A stretch of 64,000 nucleotides of DNA, taken from the NCBI RefSeq assembly GCF_904846695.1, contig NZ_CAJHBR010000010.1, positions 1 through 64,000 on the forward strand, in the 5' to 3' direction. A program made the position numbers and the translations under genes. Below are positions 15,330 through 24,931 of the stretch, one piece after another. Position 1 is the first letter of the stretch. The number at the start of each line of letters is the position of its first letter. The DNA comes from Psychrobacter urativorans. GTDB lineage: Bacteria; Pseudomonadota; Gammaproteobacteria; Pseudomonadales; Moraxellaceae. A model generated the notes under the pieces. It was not told the DNA's origin, made no database searches, and saw only the letters and a list, made by a program, of their open reading frames with translations.

Positions 15330-18300
15330 TCAAATTAATAAAGTATCTATAATAGATAGAGATTGATCAGTAATCAGGATCATATGTACAAAAAACCGTA
15401 GTAGCGGCGAGTATTGCCATTTGTTCGTTTGATCTCTAGGATCTCGGCTAGCAATACCGATATGAATAGCTTCTATTGAGTTGTTAGACTGCCGCTTAAT
15501 GTCTTGATAATCGTTAGGTGATACATTTTTCATCAACAAGGCTTCGTTGCTACTCGTCAGCCAATGTTTCAAAGGCAGCAGTTTCTCAGCAATATCAATG
15601 AAACGCTGTAACTCTTTCTCATCTCCTTTCCTGAATGATATGTATGATTTGCTATTAGATAGTTTTTGACGACATATCTTAATGAACCAAGCCCAGTCAT
15701 TCCCTGATTTTTCTTGTAAGCCATACGCATTATTTAATAAAGAAGATAGTAATCTTAAGTCACTTTGATATTGGATTCTCAGTGGACTCAGTACAGGGGT
15801 ATTTGAATCTGATAGCTTAACAAAGCGAGGTTTGCTACGTTTGGTAGTGATGTCGGCAACCTCGCGGGCACGTTTTATTAAAATGTTTGCATCGTGAATA
15901 GAAATATTTGCTAATTGGGCTGCCTTACTTAATGGAACCTCTTTATCATAGGTTTGTAGTAGCAGCTGAACCCGGTTTAGACCATAACGACCAAATAACT
16001 CATGAGTAGCTGCTGGCTTAGCATTCAATACAGGTTGAACGTCACATTTTTCGATCGTAAATCGCGGTGACTTGCGTTTGCCCTCTATAATATTTTTAAA
16101 TAAAAGTGTACGCATGCTAGGTATGCTGACCATGTCATTAGCAGTAATGTCAGCATTATCTTTAATCCTTCTAGGAGAAAGTTCGGTAATGTTACATAGT
16201 GTTTGCTCAGGTATTCTGATGTCAGCAGCACTTAAAGCATAGGTCGCCATTAGCGTGGCAAAATGGTTGTAATACTCAAAGCTACGCTCAGGCGACAAGT
16301 GCCCCATAATACCTGATAGAGCGTACCAGCGATCTTGTGCATCTATATGCTCCCCGAGTAGGCCATGCTTTATACGCATTATGTCGTTTTTGTCATAATC
16401 GGTTAGTGCCTCTATAAGATCCGGATGACCTAATAGCGCTAAAGATAGGTTGCTTACTGCCGTATGCCTAAACCCATGAAAGGTATGCTCTGCCGCATCA
16501 TCATCTGCCGATATGTCTTTTAAGACTCGTTTGAGTAACTGTAACGGAACATGATCACTAATGGGACGCTGATCTGATGATAAAGTAAAGATAAACTTGT
16601 TTGAATTGTCGCCGATATTACTCTGTACAAAGTTAATAAAGAAACTCAGCTCGTCAGGCTTGAGGAGGGCAAATACGGCAATACGGCGAATACTACTTTG
16701 AGTCTTGGTTGAACGGTAGCTATTGGGTCTGATCACAACTGACGGTGTGGCTGCCTTTAGACCTTCGATGTCATTATACTTAAGTCCCAACAGCTCTTTT
16801 TTACGCATGCCAGTACGATAAACTAAGATAAATAAAAGCGCGAACATTTCTCGCTCCAATATATCTACAGACCTCAGTATCTGAGTGATGATTGCTTGAT
16901 ATGCTTGCGGTGATATCAGCTCTGCACGTACACGCCGACCGTTTTTGGAGTGTTGAAAGTTCACAGAGGGTAGGTTGTATTTGCTCTTAGCAAAGTTGTG
17001 CATATTCTGTAATAAATTAGCAGAGTATCCAATGTCAGTATTGTTACGCACGACCGCTTTGTATTCTAAAATGTCTTCATAAAGTTCCTCAAACTCTTCC
17101 TCTGACCAAATATCAAGCGGCTGCGCTGTTGTGAAATATAACCATTCATAGCCTATGGTTCTGATGTATTTCAAAATAGACTCATTACTAAGCGATTTTG
17201 ACTCATTTCGATTGAGTAAACTTAGTACCCAGTCTAATAAAATCTTTTCACTTAAGTCATCATATTGCTCATAGCGTTTTTGTACTCTTTCGATAAGGGT
17301 ATACGACGTTTGATTGAGTTTTTTCTTTTTTTGTTTTTCATCCATTTTGAAGTCTTTAGTGAGATTCATAATCAAATCAGACTTTCTAACCTCTATCTTT
17401 TTGTTAGAACTGCTAGGCGTCTCTTTTTGATTAATAGAGTTTTTGCTGATAGACAGCGTCAAGATATGTTCTAGATCATACGGCTTCTCTTTATACTGAT
17501 ATTTCTGGTTCAAAAACCGATTAAAATCCTGCGTGCTCAGTCCAGCAGTGTTATGCATACCTCGCAGCACCCCAACTGAGGCATGGTCAATGTCAGCGCC
17601 ATCGAGTATCTCCCAGTGATAACTGGCGTAATATAAAAACCTTGAAAAGGGGAGAGGTGTTATATTTAAAGGCTTGGTCACATCAGACAAAACTACGGTC
17701 AAGTATTGCTTAATCTTATCTGATGACAGCTCGGAAAGTGTCCGCTTGATCTCTGCTTGATCGCTGTTTTTATGGTAACGCATCAGCCAACATTGGCTGA
17801 CCACATCTACAACGATTTGCTTAGTGTTATAAAGCTTGTCACTGCCTTCTTCACGCTCGTTACCATAACGTTTTTGAGCAAAGCGTGGTGAGATCACTAT
17901 TCTTTGATGGATAAATGGTTGATACTTTTTAGCTAGTAATGATGTAAGCCACCCTTGGAGCATTTGTTTTTCGTTAATGCCACCATACACAATCCCTGAG
18001 AATATAAGCCAGCCTAAGATCTGTTCTTGGCTATAATCAGCTGTTTGGTTCCAGTGATGCTGTACTGCGCGAATAGTTTTGACCAGTGACTTGCCATTTT
18101 TGATCCAGTCGTTATTAATAATCAATGGATTGAACTTTGTGGTCTGAGGCGCGATTATCTTAGGATAATAGTATTTTGCAAGTATGTAATGTTGGTTTTG
18201 ATAATCAATAAACTGACTGACAGTTTGCCATGCTTGTTTTAGTGTTTTGGTTGTTTTATAAGCTTGAGAAATTTTATTTTGAATGATAGCTTGAAACTCA

Positions 18301-18677
18301 TTAAACCCCTCACCAGACAAAGGTCTTAGCTTTTCATAAAAGTCATGCTTACATTGGCCTAATGCTTGGCTCCAAAACAGCCATAACAGGTCAATATCAT
18401 CGCGATTGCTTGGTATGGCTACAAAAATACGATTGTCGGGCCAAAGTACTTGCTTGTAATGTTTATCAAAACACTTAATGAAATTAATATTGCCAGGATA
18501 GGTCCTTTGTAAGGATTCCCACTCGGTCTGTAAGTCAGCCCATAACTCTATTTCACATTTCCCAGACTTACGACTGTCTTCAAGTTTTGAAAGATAAGGC
18601 ACGTAGCGCTTCTTTCTACGATCAAACTTTGCTAAGTCATCAATAATTTTTGGTAAGCGTAACTTATCTATTAGCAT
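15330..18677 (-). CDS. Large tyrosine recombinase, third gene of a GMT-like trio
   Basis: An 1115-aa protein. After about 600 mostly helical residues comes a tyrosine-recombinase catalytic domain: RTGMRKKELLGLKYNDIE (first Arg, about residue 622), HGFRHTAVSNL (His-x-x-Arg, about 735), then MGHLSPERSFEYY with the histidine and candidate tyrosine nucleophile near residues 790-802. About 310 further residues follow, far beyond a normal integrase. It overlaps the preceding 841-aa gene by 14 bp, so the two are translated together. The set of one small and two very large proteins fits Gamma-Mobile-Trio modules (GmtX/Y/Z), where this would be a GmtZ-type or GmtY-type subunit; the exact assignment is inferred from memory. 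Confidence 0.7.
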   Translation of the reverse strand: MLIDKLRLPKIIDDLAKFDRRKKRYVPYLSKLEDSRKSGKCEIELWADLQTEWESLQRTYPGNINFIKCFDKHYKQVLWPDNRIFVAIPSNRDDIDLLWLFWSQALGQCKHDFYEKLRPLSGEGFNEFQAIIQNKISQAYKTTKTLKQAWQTVSQFIDYQNQHYILAKYYYPKIIAPQTTKFNPLIINNDWIKNGKSLVKTIRAVQHHWNQTADYSQEQILGWLIFSGIVYGGINEKQMLQGWLTSLLAKKYQPFIHQRIVISPRFAQKRYGNEREEGSDKLYNTKQIVVDVVSQCWLMRYHKNSDQAEIKRTLSELSSDKIKQYLTVVLSDVTKPLNITPLPFSRFLYYASYHWEILDGADIDHASVGVLRGMHNTAGLSTQDFNRFLNQKYQYKEKPYDLEHILTLSISKNSINQKETPSSSNKKIEVRKSDLIMNLTKDFKMDEKQKKKKLNQTSYTLIERVQKRYEQYDDLSEKILLDWVLSLLNRNESKSLSNESILKYIRTIGYEWLYFTTAQPLDIWSEEEFEELYEDILEYKAVVRNNTDIGYSANLLQNMHNFAKSKYNLPSVNFQHSKNGRRVRAELISPQAYQAIITQILRSVDILEREMFALLFILVYRTGMRKKELLGLKYNDIEGLKAATPSVVIRPNSYRSTKTQSSIRRIAVFALLKPDELSFFINFVQSNIGDNSNKFIFTLSSDQRPISDHVPLQLLKRVLKDISADDDAAEHTFHGFRHTAVSNLSLALLGHPDLIEALTDYDKNDIMRIKHGLLGEHIDAQDRWYALSGIMGHLSPERSFEYYNHFATLMATYALSAADIRIPEQTLCNITELSPRRIKDNADITANDMVSIPSMRTLLFKNIIEGKRKSPRFTIEKCDVQPVLNAKPAATHELFGRYGLNRVQLLLQTYDKEVPLSKAAQLANISIHDANILIKRAREVADITTKRSKPRFVKLSDSNTPVLSPLRIQYQSDLRLLSSLLNNAYGLQEKSGNDWAWFIKICRQKLSNSKSYISFRKGDEKELQRFIDIAEKLLPLKHWLTSSNEALLMKNVSPNDYQDIKRQSNNSIEAIHIGIASRDPRDQTNKWQYSPLLRFFVHMILITDQSLSIIDTLLI

Positions 18678-21189
18678 GGTCTACCTCTGCGGGGCTTATA
18701 CCAACATGATTTGAATTATGGTAATTGTCAATTTTTATGTCGGTTAGTCCTAGCTGTTTAGCTATCTGCTCAAACGCGGATGCTACACGCTTAATATCTG
18801 CTTTACTACTCGATGAGAAGCGCCCCAATACTTCTTGACGGGCTTTTTCATGGCCAATAACCGTGTTAATCAGCGATAAAGAAACGCCAAGATTTTCAAG
18901 CTGAGTACGTACAAAATGACGTGTCCAATAGGGGTTAGCATCAATGATGTGTTTGGTCATATGATACGCATCACCGCGCTTAATATCCTTTAAGGTATTA
19001 ACCCTCTCAGACAAAAGCTTCAATAACGCCTCATCGTTACCTAAGCGAATATCGTCAATGGTGGCGCTGGTGACATGATTTGATTGATGCTTCGCCTGAT
19101 AGTCAATCAAATACGCTCTATAATCTATTAAATATCTTACAAGAGTAGAGCATAGCGGTATCAGACGATCACTTTTGACTTTTTTAACTGGCTTGTCATT
19201 GATAACTAGCCAACCAATTTCGAGATCTATATTGTACGTTTTACCAAGCCCGTTGTTTGGTCGCACGCCGGTTAAAAGGCAAAAGATAAACCATACAAAA
19301 ATACTGGTTCGATTAAAGTGATCCTCATCATTTGTACTTTGATCTGCCCAGACTTTCATCTCATTCATGATATTGTGGACGCTCTCAGTTTTGAGCGCAA
19401 ACCCTGAGCCTACGGTATATTTATGCCAAGGGGTGATATAAGTTAAGACAAAACTACTTAAGCTACTCAATACGCTCAGTGCTGATTTGTAGTGAGCAAT
19501 AAGTGCTTCGCTAGTATGGCTACTGTAATACATCGCTGGAGCATGTGGCGCTGGCGTACGACAGATGATATCGGCAATATGCCGATGACAATCAGGTGTA
19601 TAACGAGAGAGCACGACATGTAGTGCGGTCTCTATACGATTGACGGACAGGTACGGCAATCCAAGGCTGCTACGCAAGTTAGCAAGATAAGCCGTAAAAT
19701 CCTCTTTTACCGGCAAATCGCAAGCAAGCAAATTACCTATCAGCCACAACGGCAATGGAACTTTGATGGTATCAGAATGATTTTCATAATTCCTTTCGGC
19801 CAGCGTTTGGCTTGTGGACCTTTTGGTAATACCTAAGCTGTGTTTAAGGTAATACCTTTTACCCTCAACATTAAAAATACCAGGATGACCGATATAGCCG
19901 GGTATTAGTAAGGACTTAACTGGCAGTCCGGTAATCATAGATAATAGTAAAATACCCGCACAGGTTTTATGAGTCTCTGATTCTGGTAAGGTGCTTGCAT
20001 CTTGGTTGAGCGCCGCAAATAGCGCTTGGTAGCCGGCAAGGGAGAGTAATCGCGTGTTGGAGTTGAGCGCAAGATCGCGCTGAGACATATAGTTTTGCTG
20101 TAGCGATAAGTCGATAATTTGTAGCGGTATAGAGTTTTTGATTAATGGGTTTGGATATTCACCATAGCTAATAAAGGGTGTCTCATAGTGGTCAATAAGC
20201 TCTTCAAAGCTGGTGGTCAACCCTTCATAGATTTCGGTATTAGCTTCTAAAAATGCGAGATCTATGGCGATAGCGCTGTGTTCTATATCATCACGCGTGT
20301 TACCCCATGCATCATTGCTGGGCGTAGTATTCCAGTTGTGACTCGTTGCAGTGGAGTCTAAGGGCAATCTCGATGTATTGTCTGCTAAGTTGATAGCTTT
20401 AATCTTAATGTTCTTAGGTGGCTTCTTACGCTTAGGTTTTGGTGTGTGTAAGTCATGTGCGTGTTGATAGGCAGTCGTTATTTTATCTATCTGGCTCAGT
20501 TTTGCTTTTGCATCAGACTTATTCTTTTTTGCTTTCTCCGTCAGTTTGGCTTTTTCATCAGGTTTATCTTTTATCCCTTTCTTTTCTTCGGTATGAGTAG
20601 CTTGCTTATTATTTAGCAATTCAAACTCACTTTTTTTCTGTTCTAATATACTATCGAGTACTGATAATACACGCTCTATACTTATCTCAGTTTGGGCGAT
20701 ATCAGGAAGTGCCTGCCACAGCCATTTGCGCCTAGGAGACGCTGAGAACTGCGCCATTTTAAATTGCATGAGTACATTATTGGTATGAGTTTTTTTATCT
20801 TGAATGATAAGTAAAGCTGCGGAGTGCATCGCTATGGATAACCAAACTAGCTGTTGCACTGATTGACCTAACTGCTGTTTGATGACGATATCCTGCATCA
20901 GGATAAGCAGCTGCATCATCAGTGGTTTTTGTGCTAAGTTCGTCCGATTGATCTGCATATACTGATCGGCAACTGGTCTATCTTGTAGTGTTTGCACAAT
21001 AGTTTCTGATAAATACTTAATTGCATTATCATTGCGCTCATAACTGTCATGTACTGCGATAACGATGGTAGAGATTGCCTCTACAACAGATTCGGGGTAA
21101 ACAAACGCTTTATCACTCTTTAAGTGACCAATGGTCTTTGCAGACAGCCATTGTTCCTCATTGGGCGAGGTGTCATCATTTTGAGTCAT
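18664..21189 (-). CDS. Large degenerate tyrosine recombinase, second gene of a GMT-like trio
   Basis: An 841-aa protein with a long N-terminal region that includes a Lys-rich low-complexity segment (about residues 195-260) and a C-terminal tyrosine-recombinase-like domain: LTGVRPNNGLG (Arg about 641), KKVKSDRLIPL (Lys), YWTRHFVRTQL (His-x-x-Arg, about 755-760) and IGHEKARQEVLGRFSSSS. Where the catalytic tyrosine is expected the codon is TTC (Phe), so it may be a non-cleaving partner of the 1115-aa protein. It starts on an ATGA overlap with the 169-aa gene and overlaps the next gene, marking one operon. A GmtY-like role is possible. Confidence 0.7.
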   Translation of the reverse strand: MTQNDDTSPNEEQWLSAKTIGHLKSDKAFVYPESVVEAISTIVIAVHDSYERNDNAIKYLSETIVQTLQDRPVADQYMQINRTNLAQKPLMMQLLILMQDIVIKQQLGQSVQQLVWLSIAMHSAALLIIQDKKTHTNNVLMQFKMAQFSASPRRKWLWQALPDIAQTEISIERVLSVLDSILEQKKSEFELLNNKQATHTEEKKGIKDKPDEKAKLTEKAKKNKSDAKAKLSQIDKITTAYQHAHDLHTPKPKRKKPPKNIKIKAINLADNTSRLPLDSTATSHNWNTTPSNDAWGNTRDDIEHSAIAIDLAFLEANTEIYEGLTTSFEELIDHYETPFISYGEYPNPLIKNSIPLQIIDLSLQQNYMSQRDLALNSNTRLLSLAGYQALFAALNQDASTLPESETHKTCAGILLLSMITGLPVKSLLIPGYIGHPGIFNVEGKRYYLKHSLGITKRSTSQTLAERNYENHSDTIKVPLPLWLIGNLLACDLPVKEDFTAYLANLRSSLGLPYLSVNRIETALHVVLSRYTPDCHRHIADIICRTPAPHAPAMYYSSHTSEALIAHYKSALSVLSSLSSFVLTYITPWHKYTVGSGFALKTESVHNIMNEMKVWADQSTNDEDHFNRTSIFVWFIFCLLTGVRPNNGLGKTYNIDLEIGWLVINDKPVKKVKSDRLIPLCSTLVRYLIDYRAYLIDYQAKHQSNHVTSATIDDIRLGNDEALLKLLSERVNTLKDIKRGDAYHMTKHIIDANPYWTRHFVRTQLENLGVSLSLINTVIGHEKARQEVLGRFSSSSKADIKRVASAFEQIAKQLGLTDIKIDNYHNSNHVGISPAEVDHANR

Positions 21190-21695
21190 AATAATATTCC
21201 GAAGCGACGAGCATGATAGGTCTGCTCACTAATATGAATAAGCTCACAAAATTTGGTGACGGCAAAGATATTTTTGCCAAATAATTTTTGGTTTATCTCT
21301 TGATCCAAGATCTCGTTTAGCTGCGCGTGAATGAGCTTGATATCTATTTTTTTGTTGTATTTTGCGATGAGATCAATGAGCTCGTAAAAACTAATGTCAA
21401 AATCAAACTGATTCTTCGATATATATTTCACAGCTACTTCTTTTCTTAATACATCAAAATCAATATAAGGGCTTTTTGCTATATGAAATAGCTCAAAGTT
21501 ATTGACTAAAAACCATTTTTTATCATTTCTAACAAAGGATGAGGTTCTAGAGCAGGCAACGCTCTGTTCATACCTTAAAGCTTCATCATTGATAAATGGT
21601 CTAATGTGATAGGTATAAATATCAAACAAGTCAATAATGTCTGGATAAATAAGAACTGGTGTTGTCTGTAGTTTGGCGATCGACAGTGATTTCAT
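21186..21695 (-). CDS. Small first gene of a GMT-like trio
   Basis: A 169-aa protein without membrane segments. The C-terminus (KFCELIHISEQTYHARRFGI) looks like a helix-turn-helix, so DNA binding is plausible, perhaps as an accessory or directionality factor for the two large recombinases. Its stop overlaps the start of the 841-aa gene by four bases. The small size and position agree with the third partner (GmtX-like) of Gamma-Mobile-Trio modules, but I cannot confirm this by search. The CRISPR array begins about 340 bp upstream. Confidence 0.6.
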   Translation of the reverse strand: MKSLSIAKLQTTPVLIYPDIIDLFDIYTYHIRPFINDEALRYEQSVACSRTSSFVRNDKKWFLVNNFELFHIAKSPYIDFDVLRKEVAVKYISKNQFDFDISFYELIDLIAKYNKKIDIKLIHAQLNEILDQEINQKLFGKNIFAVTKFCELIHISEQTYHARRFGILL

Positions 21696-22036
21696 ATTGT
21701 ACTTCCCACTAAGATAACGAGTTGGTTAATTGGTCGATACGCCTCGTTCATTGACCTCTACTCATACCTTACGATGAGTGGCTAACAATTAAAACCCACT
21801 TTACTAAGAATTGAACCAAAGTCATGAAATACACGACAGTACGTGACGCCAGATCATATTTTTAAGGCTATGTAGACAAAAGTTTATGATAATCATCTTT
21901 GAAGTGCTTCAGGAGTTAACTAGAGTTGGTAGGGATTCGGACGGGCATCGTAAGCAGAGAAGTCGTTTAGGATGAGGGATGCAATTGGCTAAGTGCAATC
22001 TATGTACTGCCTACCAGATTGATACTCTCATTCGAT
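21696..22036 (+). promoter_or_regulatory. Upstream region of the recombinase trio (no gene)
   Basis: A 341-bp non-coding stretch separates the first trio gene from the distal end of the CRISPR array. It should hold the leftward promoter of the trio operon, though I see no strong -35/-10 pair. It contains the palindromic CTCATACCTTACGATGAG (21762-21779). A module boundary may lie here, between trio and array. Confidence 0.35.
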
Positions 22037-24029
22037 TTTCTAAGTCACCTATACGGTGTATCCAATATTAGCATTTGAACATGAGCATAACTTCTGAAAA
22101 TTCTATTTAAAGAATTTTCCTTGCGCCACTAAAATTGGCATGCAATTTTTTAACGCGGCTCATAAGTCACCTGAGCGGTGATGAAGAATCCACTCTAGCA
22201 TGAATGTCTCAGTGTCTTTTTCTAAGTCACCTGAGCGGTGATGAAGGGTGCTGAATCAAGCGCAATTGGGTCTAATGATTTCTAAATCACCTATGCGGTG
22301 ATGAAGGTGACAGCAGGTACTAGTATCAGTGCTGGTATTTTCTAAATCACCTGAGCGGTGATGAAGTGTGGTGGTAACTGCTTCAAGTATCTGTATCGTT
22401 TCTAAGTCACCTGAGCGGTGATGAAGGGTTCGCACGATAGGCCGCAGATATAATCGATTTTCTAAGTCACCTGAGCGGTGATGAAGGCATAAGCGTAAAT
22501 ATTGAGTCGCCCGCTACTTTTCTAAATCACCTATGCGGTGATGAAGAGATAAAGATTTGGTGCGAATTAACCAATAAATTTCTAAATCACCTATGCGGTG
22601 TTGAAGGATTGTGTTAATACAAGATCTCTAGCAGCTACTTTCTAAATCACCTATGCGGTGATGAAGATAGCAAGTACGGCAGTAAACATTCTTATGACTT
22701 TCTAAATCACCTATGCGGTGATGAAGCTGTTATTCGGTGAGCCTGCCACATCGTTTGTTTTCTAAATCACCTATGCGGTGATGAAGGCTTATCATCTGCT
22801 ACAACCTTACCGACGAATTTTCTAAATCACCTATGCGGTGATGAAGTGTATGAGCTATGGGATGTGTACACAGTCAAATTTCTAAATCACCTATGCGGTG
22901 ATGAAGATAGAAGCAGAGCCTACTCAGCAAGGGATCAATTTCTAAATCACCTATGCGGTGATGAAGTTTCTTCGTTTCTTTGCCATGCCCCTGTATAATT
23001 TCTAAATCACCTATGCGGTGATGAAGATTAATATTAATATTCTTTTCTGTCTCAACAGTTTCTAAATCACCTATGCGGTGATGAAGGAAAGAAATTAAGA
23101 GTGATCATAGTATGGACATTTCTAAATCACCTATGCGGTGATGAAGAAGTTCACCGCGTCATCAGCATTCACTGCATTTTTCTAAATCACCTATGCGGTG
23201 ATGAAGTAGAGCACTAACATGGCAAAACTCAAGATACTTTCTAAATCACCTATGCGGTGATGAAGGTTTCGTTTTGTCCCAGCTCTGTGATGCTGTTTTT
23301 CTAAGTCACCTATGCGGTGATGAAGAGCTAAAGCTTCTATATGCCCTACCTTGTAGCTTTCTAAGTCACCTATGCGGTGATGAAGCCAATGCTGATAATA
23401 TCTTACGTGAAGCATTATTTCTAAGTCACCTATGCGGTAATGAAGGCCTGTAAAGGCGGTTACAGCATCTTTCAATTTTTCTAAGTCACCTATGCGGTGA
23501 TGAAGATAATGTGTCAGCTAATAGTGCAGGTGTTGTTTTTCTAAGTCACCTATGCGGTGATGAAGTTTAGAGTGACGTTTTTGTTTGCATCAGTAGTTTT
23601 CTAAGTCACCTATGCGGTGATGAAGCAAACCTCTTGAAATACTTAATTATCTTTAGCTTTCTAAGTCACCTATGCGGTGATGAAGAGAACGCTCAATGCG
23701 AGTCGTTGATGTCGTAATTTCTAAGTCACCTATGCGGTGATGAAGAATGGGCATGAATCGTGAGCAGTCATTAAAATTTTCTAAGTCACCTATGCGGTGA
23801 TGAAGTAGCGTAGAGCCTGTTGTGATTTTTGACGATATTTCTAAGTCACCTATGCGGTGATGAAGTTTTAGCTAACACTGGTATATTTTCAGCTAATTTT
23901 CTAAGTCACCTATGCGGTGATGAAGTAAGTGATCTATATTTACTACCACTATTAACATTTCTAAGTCACCTATGCGGTGATGAAGTAGCAATGGGTTTGA
24001 TGGGGGTTATAATTGTATTTCTAAGTCAC
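22037..24029 (-). CRISPR. CRISPR array, type I-F-like repeats, no cas genes nearby
   Basis: Thirty intact 28-bp repeats lie at near-exact 60-bp spacing from 22219 to 23985, plus one with a changed edge at 22159, a decayed one at 22037 and a half repeat at 24018-24029; spacers are 32 bp (one of 31). On the minus strand the repeat starts CTTCATCACCGCATAGGTGA and ends TTAGAAA. The TCACC/GGTGA stem and the AGAAA 3' end match type I-F repeats, so crRNAs would be read right to left, with 5' handle CTTAGAAA. The left repeats have CTGAGCGG, the middle ones AAATCAC, and from 23298 rightward AAGTCAC. There is no cas gene in the window. Confidence 0.95.
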
Positions 24030-24257
24030 TTTTTGCATTACCCTACAATGAGAAAGGTAGTAGATATTGGCACGTTTGGAGTGCAAAATAGTCTTTAGAT
24101 CAGAGGACGCGAAACTATTGTCAGTATAGGCGTTGCTAGGTTTTGCCATAGTAGTTCCGTCCATTGGAGTTATTGTAGAGTTTAATACCAATTTACTTTA
24201 ACCGAACTATGTTGGTAAAACAATATATATAAAAGTCTTTACGACAACGGATGTCGT

Positions 24258-24298
24258 CAAAAAATAAAAAGCCAAACAACCTAGGCTGTTTGGCTTTA
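24258..24298 (-). terminator. Terminator of the integrase operon
   Basis: An 11-bp inverted repeat, AAAGCCAAACA (24268-24278) and TGTTTGGCTTT (24287-24297), with an A-rich left flank that becomes a U-run when read leftward. It follows the last gene of the leftward operon (24313). A second small hairpin (ACGACA/TGTCGT, 24241-24257) lies next to it. The remaining 24030-24257 stretch shows no gene. Confidence 0.75.
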
Positions 24299-24312
24299 AA
24301 TATTTAAAAAAA

Positions 24313-24630
24313 TTATCGGTTGTTATGCTCACGCCATGCGGCGTGCTCACATACCTCACAACACCAGCTCTGTTTTGAGCGCATATAAGGAATGTCTGCT
24401 GGTACCTCTAAAGGACAAATATAGCCACAGTATTCGCATAGCACATCATCTAAATAAGCAAAACATTGACCTATCGTCTCAAATAAAACGTGTGAGCTGA
24501 TACTATGTTTTTGGCAAACTGCTTTTACATGCTCGATATAATCACTGTCATTATCGTATGACCAATAGTCTGTACAAATTCTCAGATCCCGTGCGTTCTG
24601 AGTCATATTAGGTTGAAGTTTTACACTCAT
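24313..24630 (-). CDS. Small Cys-rich protein, integrase operon
   Basis: A 105-aa protein from ATG 24630, supported by GGAG eight bases upstream. The C-terminal half has CEYCGYICP and CCEVCEHAAW, four or more cysteines in CxxC pairs, which suggests a zinc ribbon. It is the last gene of a leftward operon with a phage-type integrase. Small zinc-ribbon proteins of this kind are common in islands; the function is unknown. Confidence 0.6.
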   Translation of the reverse strand: MSVKLQPNMTQNARDLRICTDYWSYDNDSDYIEHVKAVCQKHSISSHVLFETIGQCFAYLDDVLCEYCGYICPLEVPADIPYMRSKQSWCCEVCEHAAWREHNNR

Positions 24631-24640
24631 AGCACTCTCC

Positions 24641-24931
24641 TCAGTAACCATATCCAGTTTGTGGTAGTAGTCCGTAAAGCTCACTCTCTAGCTGACCACA
24701 CATCTCATCAAGTACATAGTCAGGATTGGCATCTAATCGCTTCTGCACCCAAATGCGCAATGCCATATGATTATCGAAGCAACTATCAATACTTAAGAGC
24801 CGAGCCAAACCAACCCCTGATCGAATACAGAGCTCACAAATCAAAGTATTGGTAATACGATTGGCATCTTCACTGACATGACCACTGGGCTTAAACTTAG
24901 CAAATAGGCTATCGTAATCAATGATTTTCAT
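24641..24931 (-). CDS. Small hypothetical protein, integrase operon
   Basis: A 96-aa soluble protein (for example DSLFAKFKPSGHVSEDANRI) that starts on an ATGA overlap with the integrase stop, so the two are translationally coupled. No motif is recognised. Two cysteines (CELC) occur near residue 33. Coupling suggests a role in island maintenance or integrase control, but that is only context. Confidence 0.6.
   Translation of the reverse strand: MKIIDYDSLFAKFKPSGHVSEDANRITNTLICELCIRSGVGLARLLSIDSCFDNHMALRIWVQKRLDANPDYVLDEMCGQLESELYGLLPQTGYGY

Noticed and set aside
23191..23475. 94-aa leftward open frame with repeated HHRIGDLE
   Set aside because: It is the CRISPR repeat translated in one frame; the periodic peptide comes from the 60-bp spacing, not from a gene. 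The same holds for 23829-24098 on the plus strand.
22037..24029. Tn7-like CRISPR-associated transposon
   Set aside because: No tnsA, tnsB, tnsC or tniQ-like gene and no Cas gene is in the window; the neighbouring genes are tyrosine recombinases.
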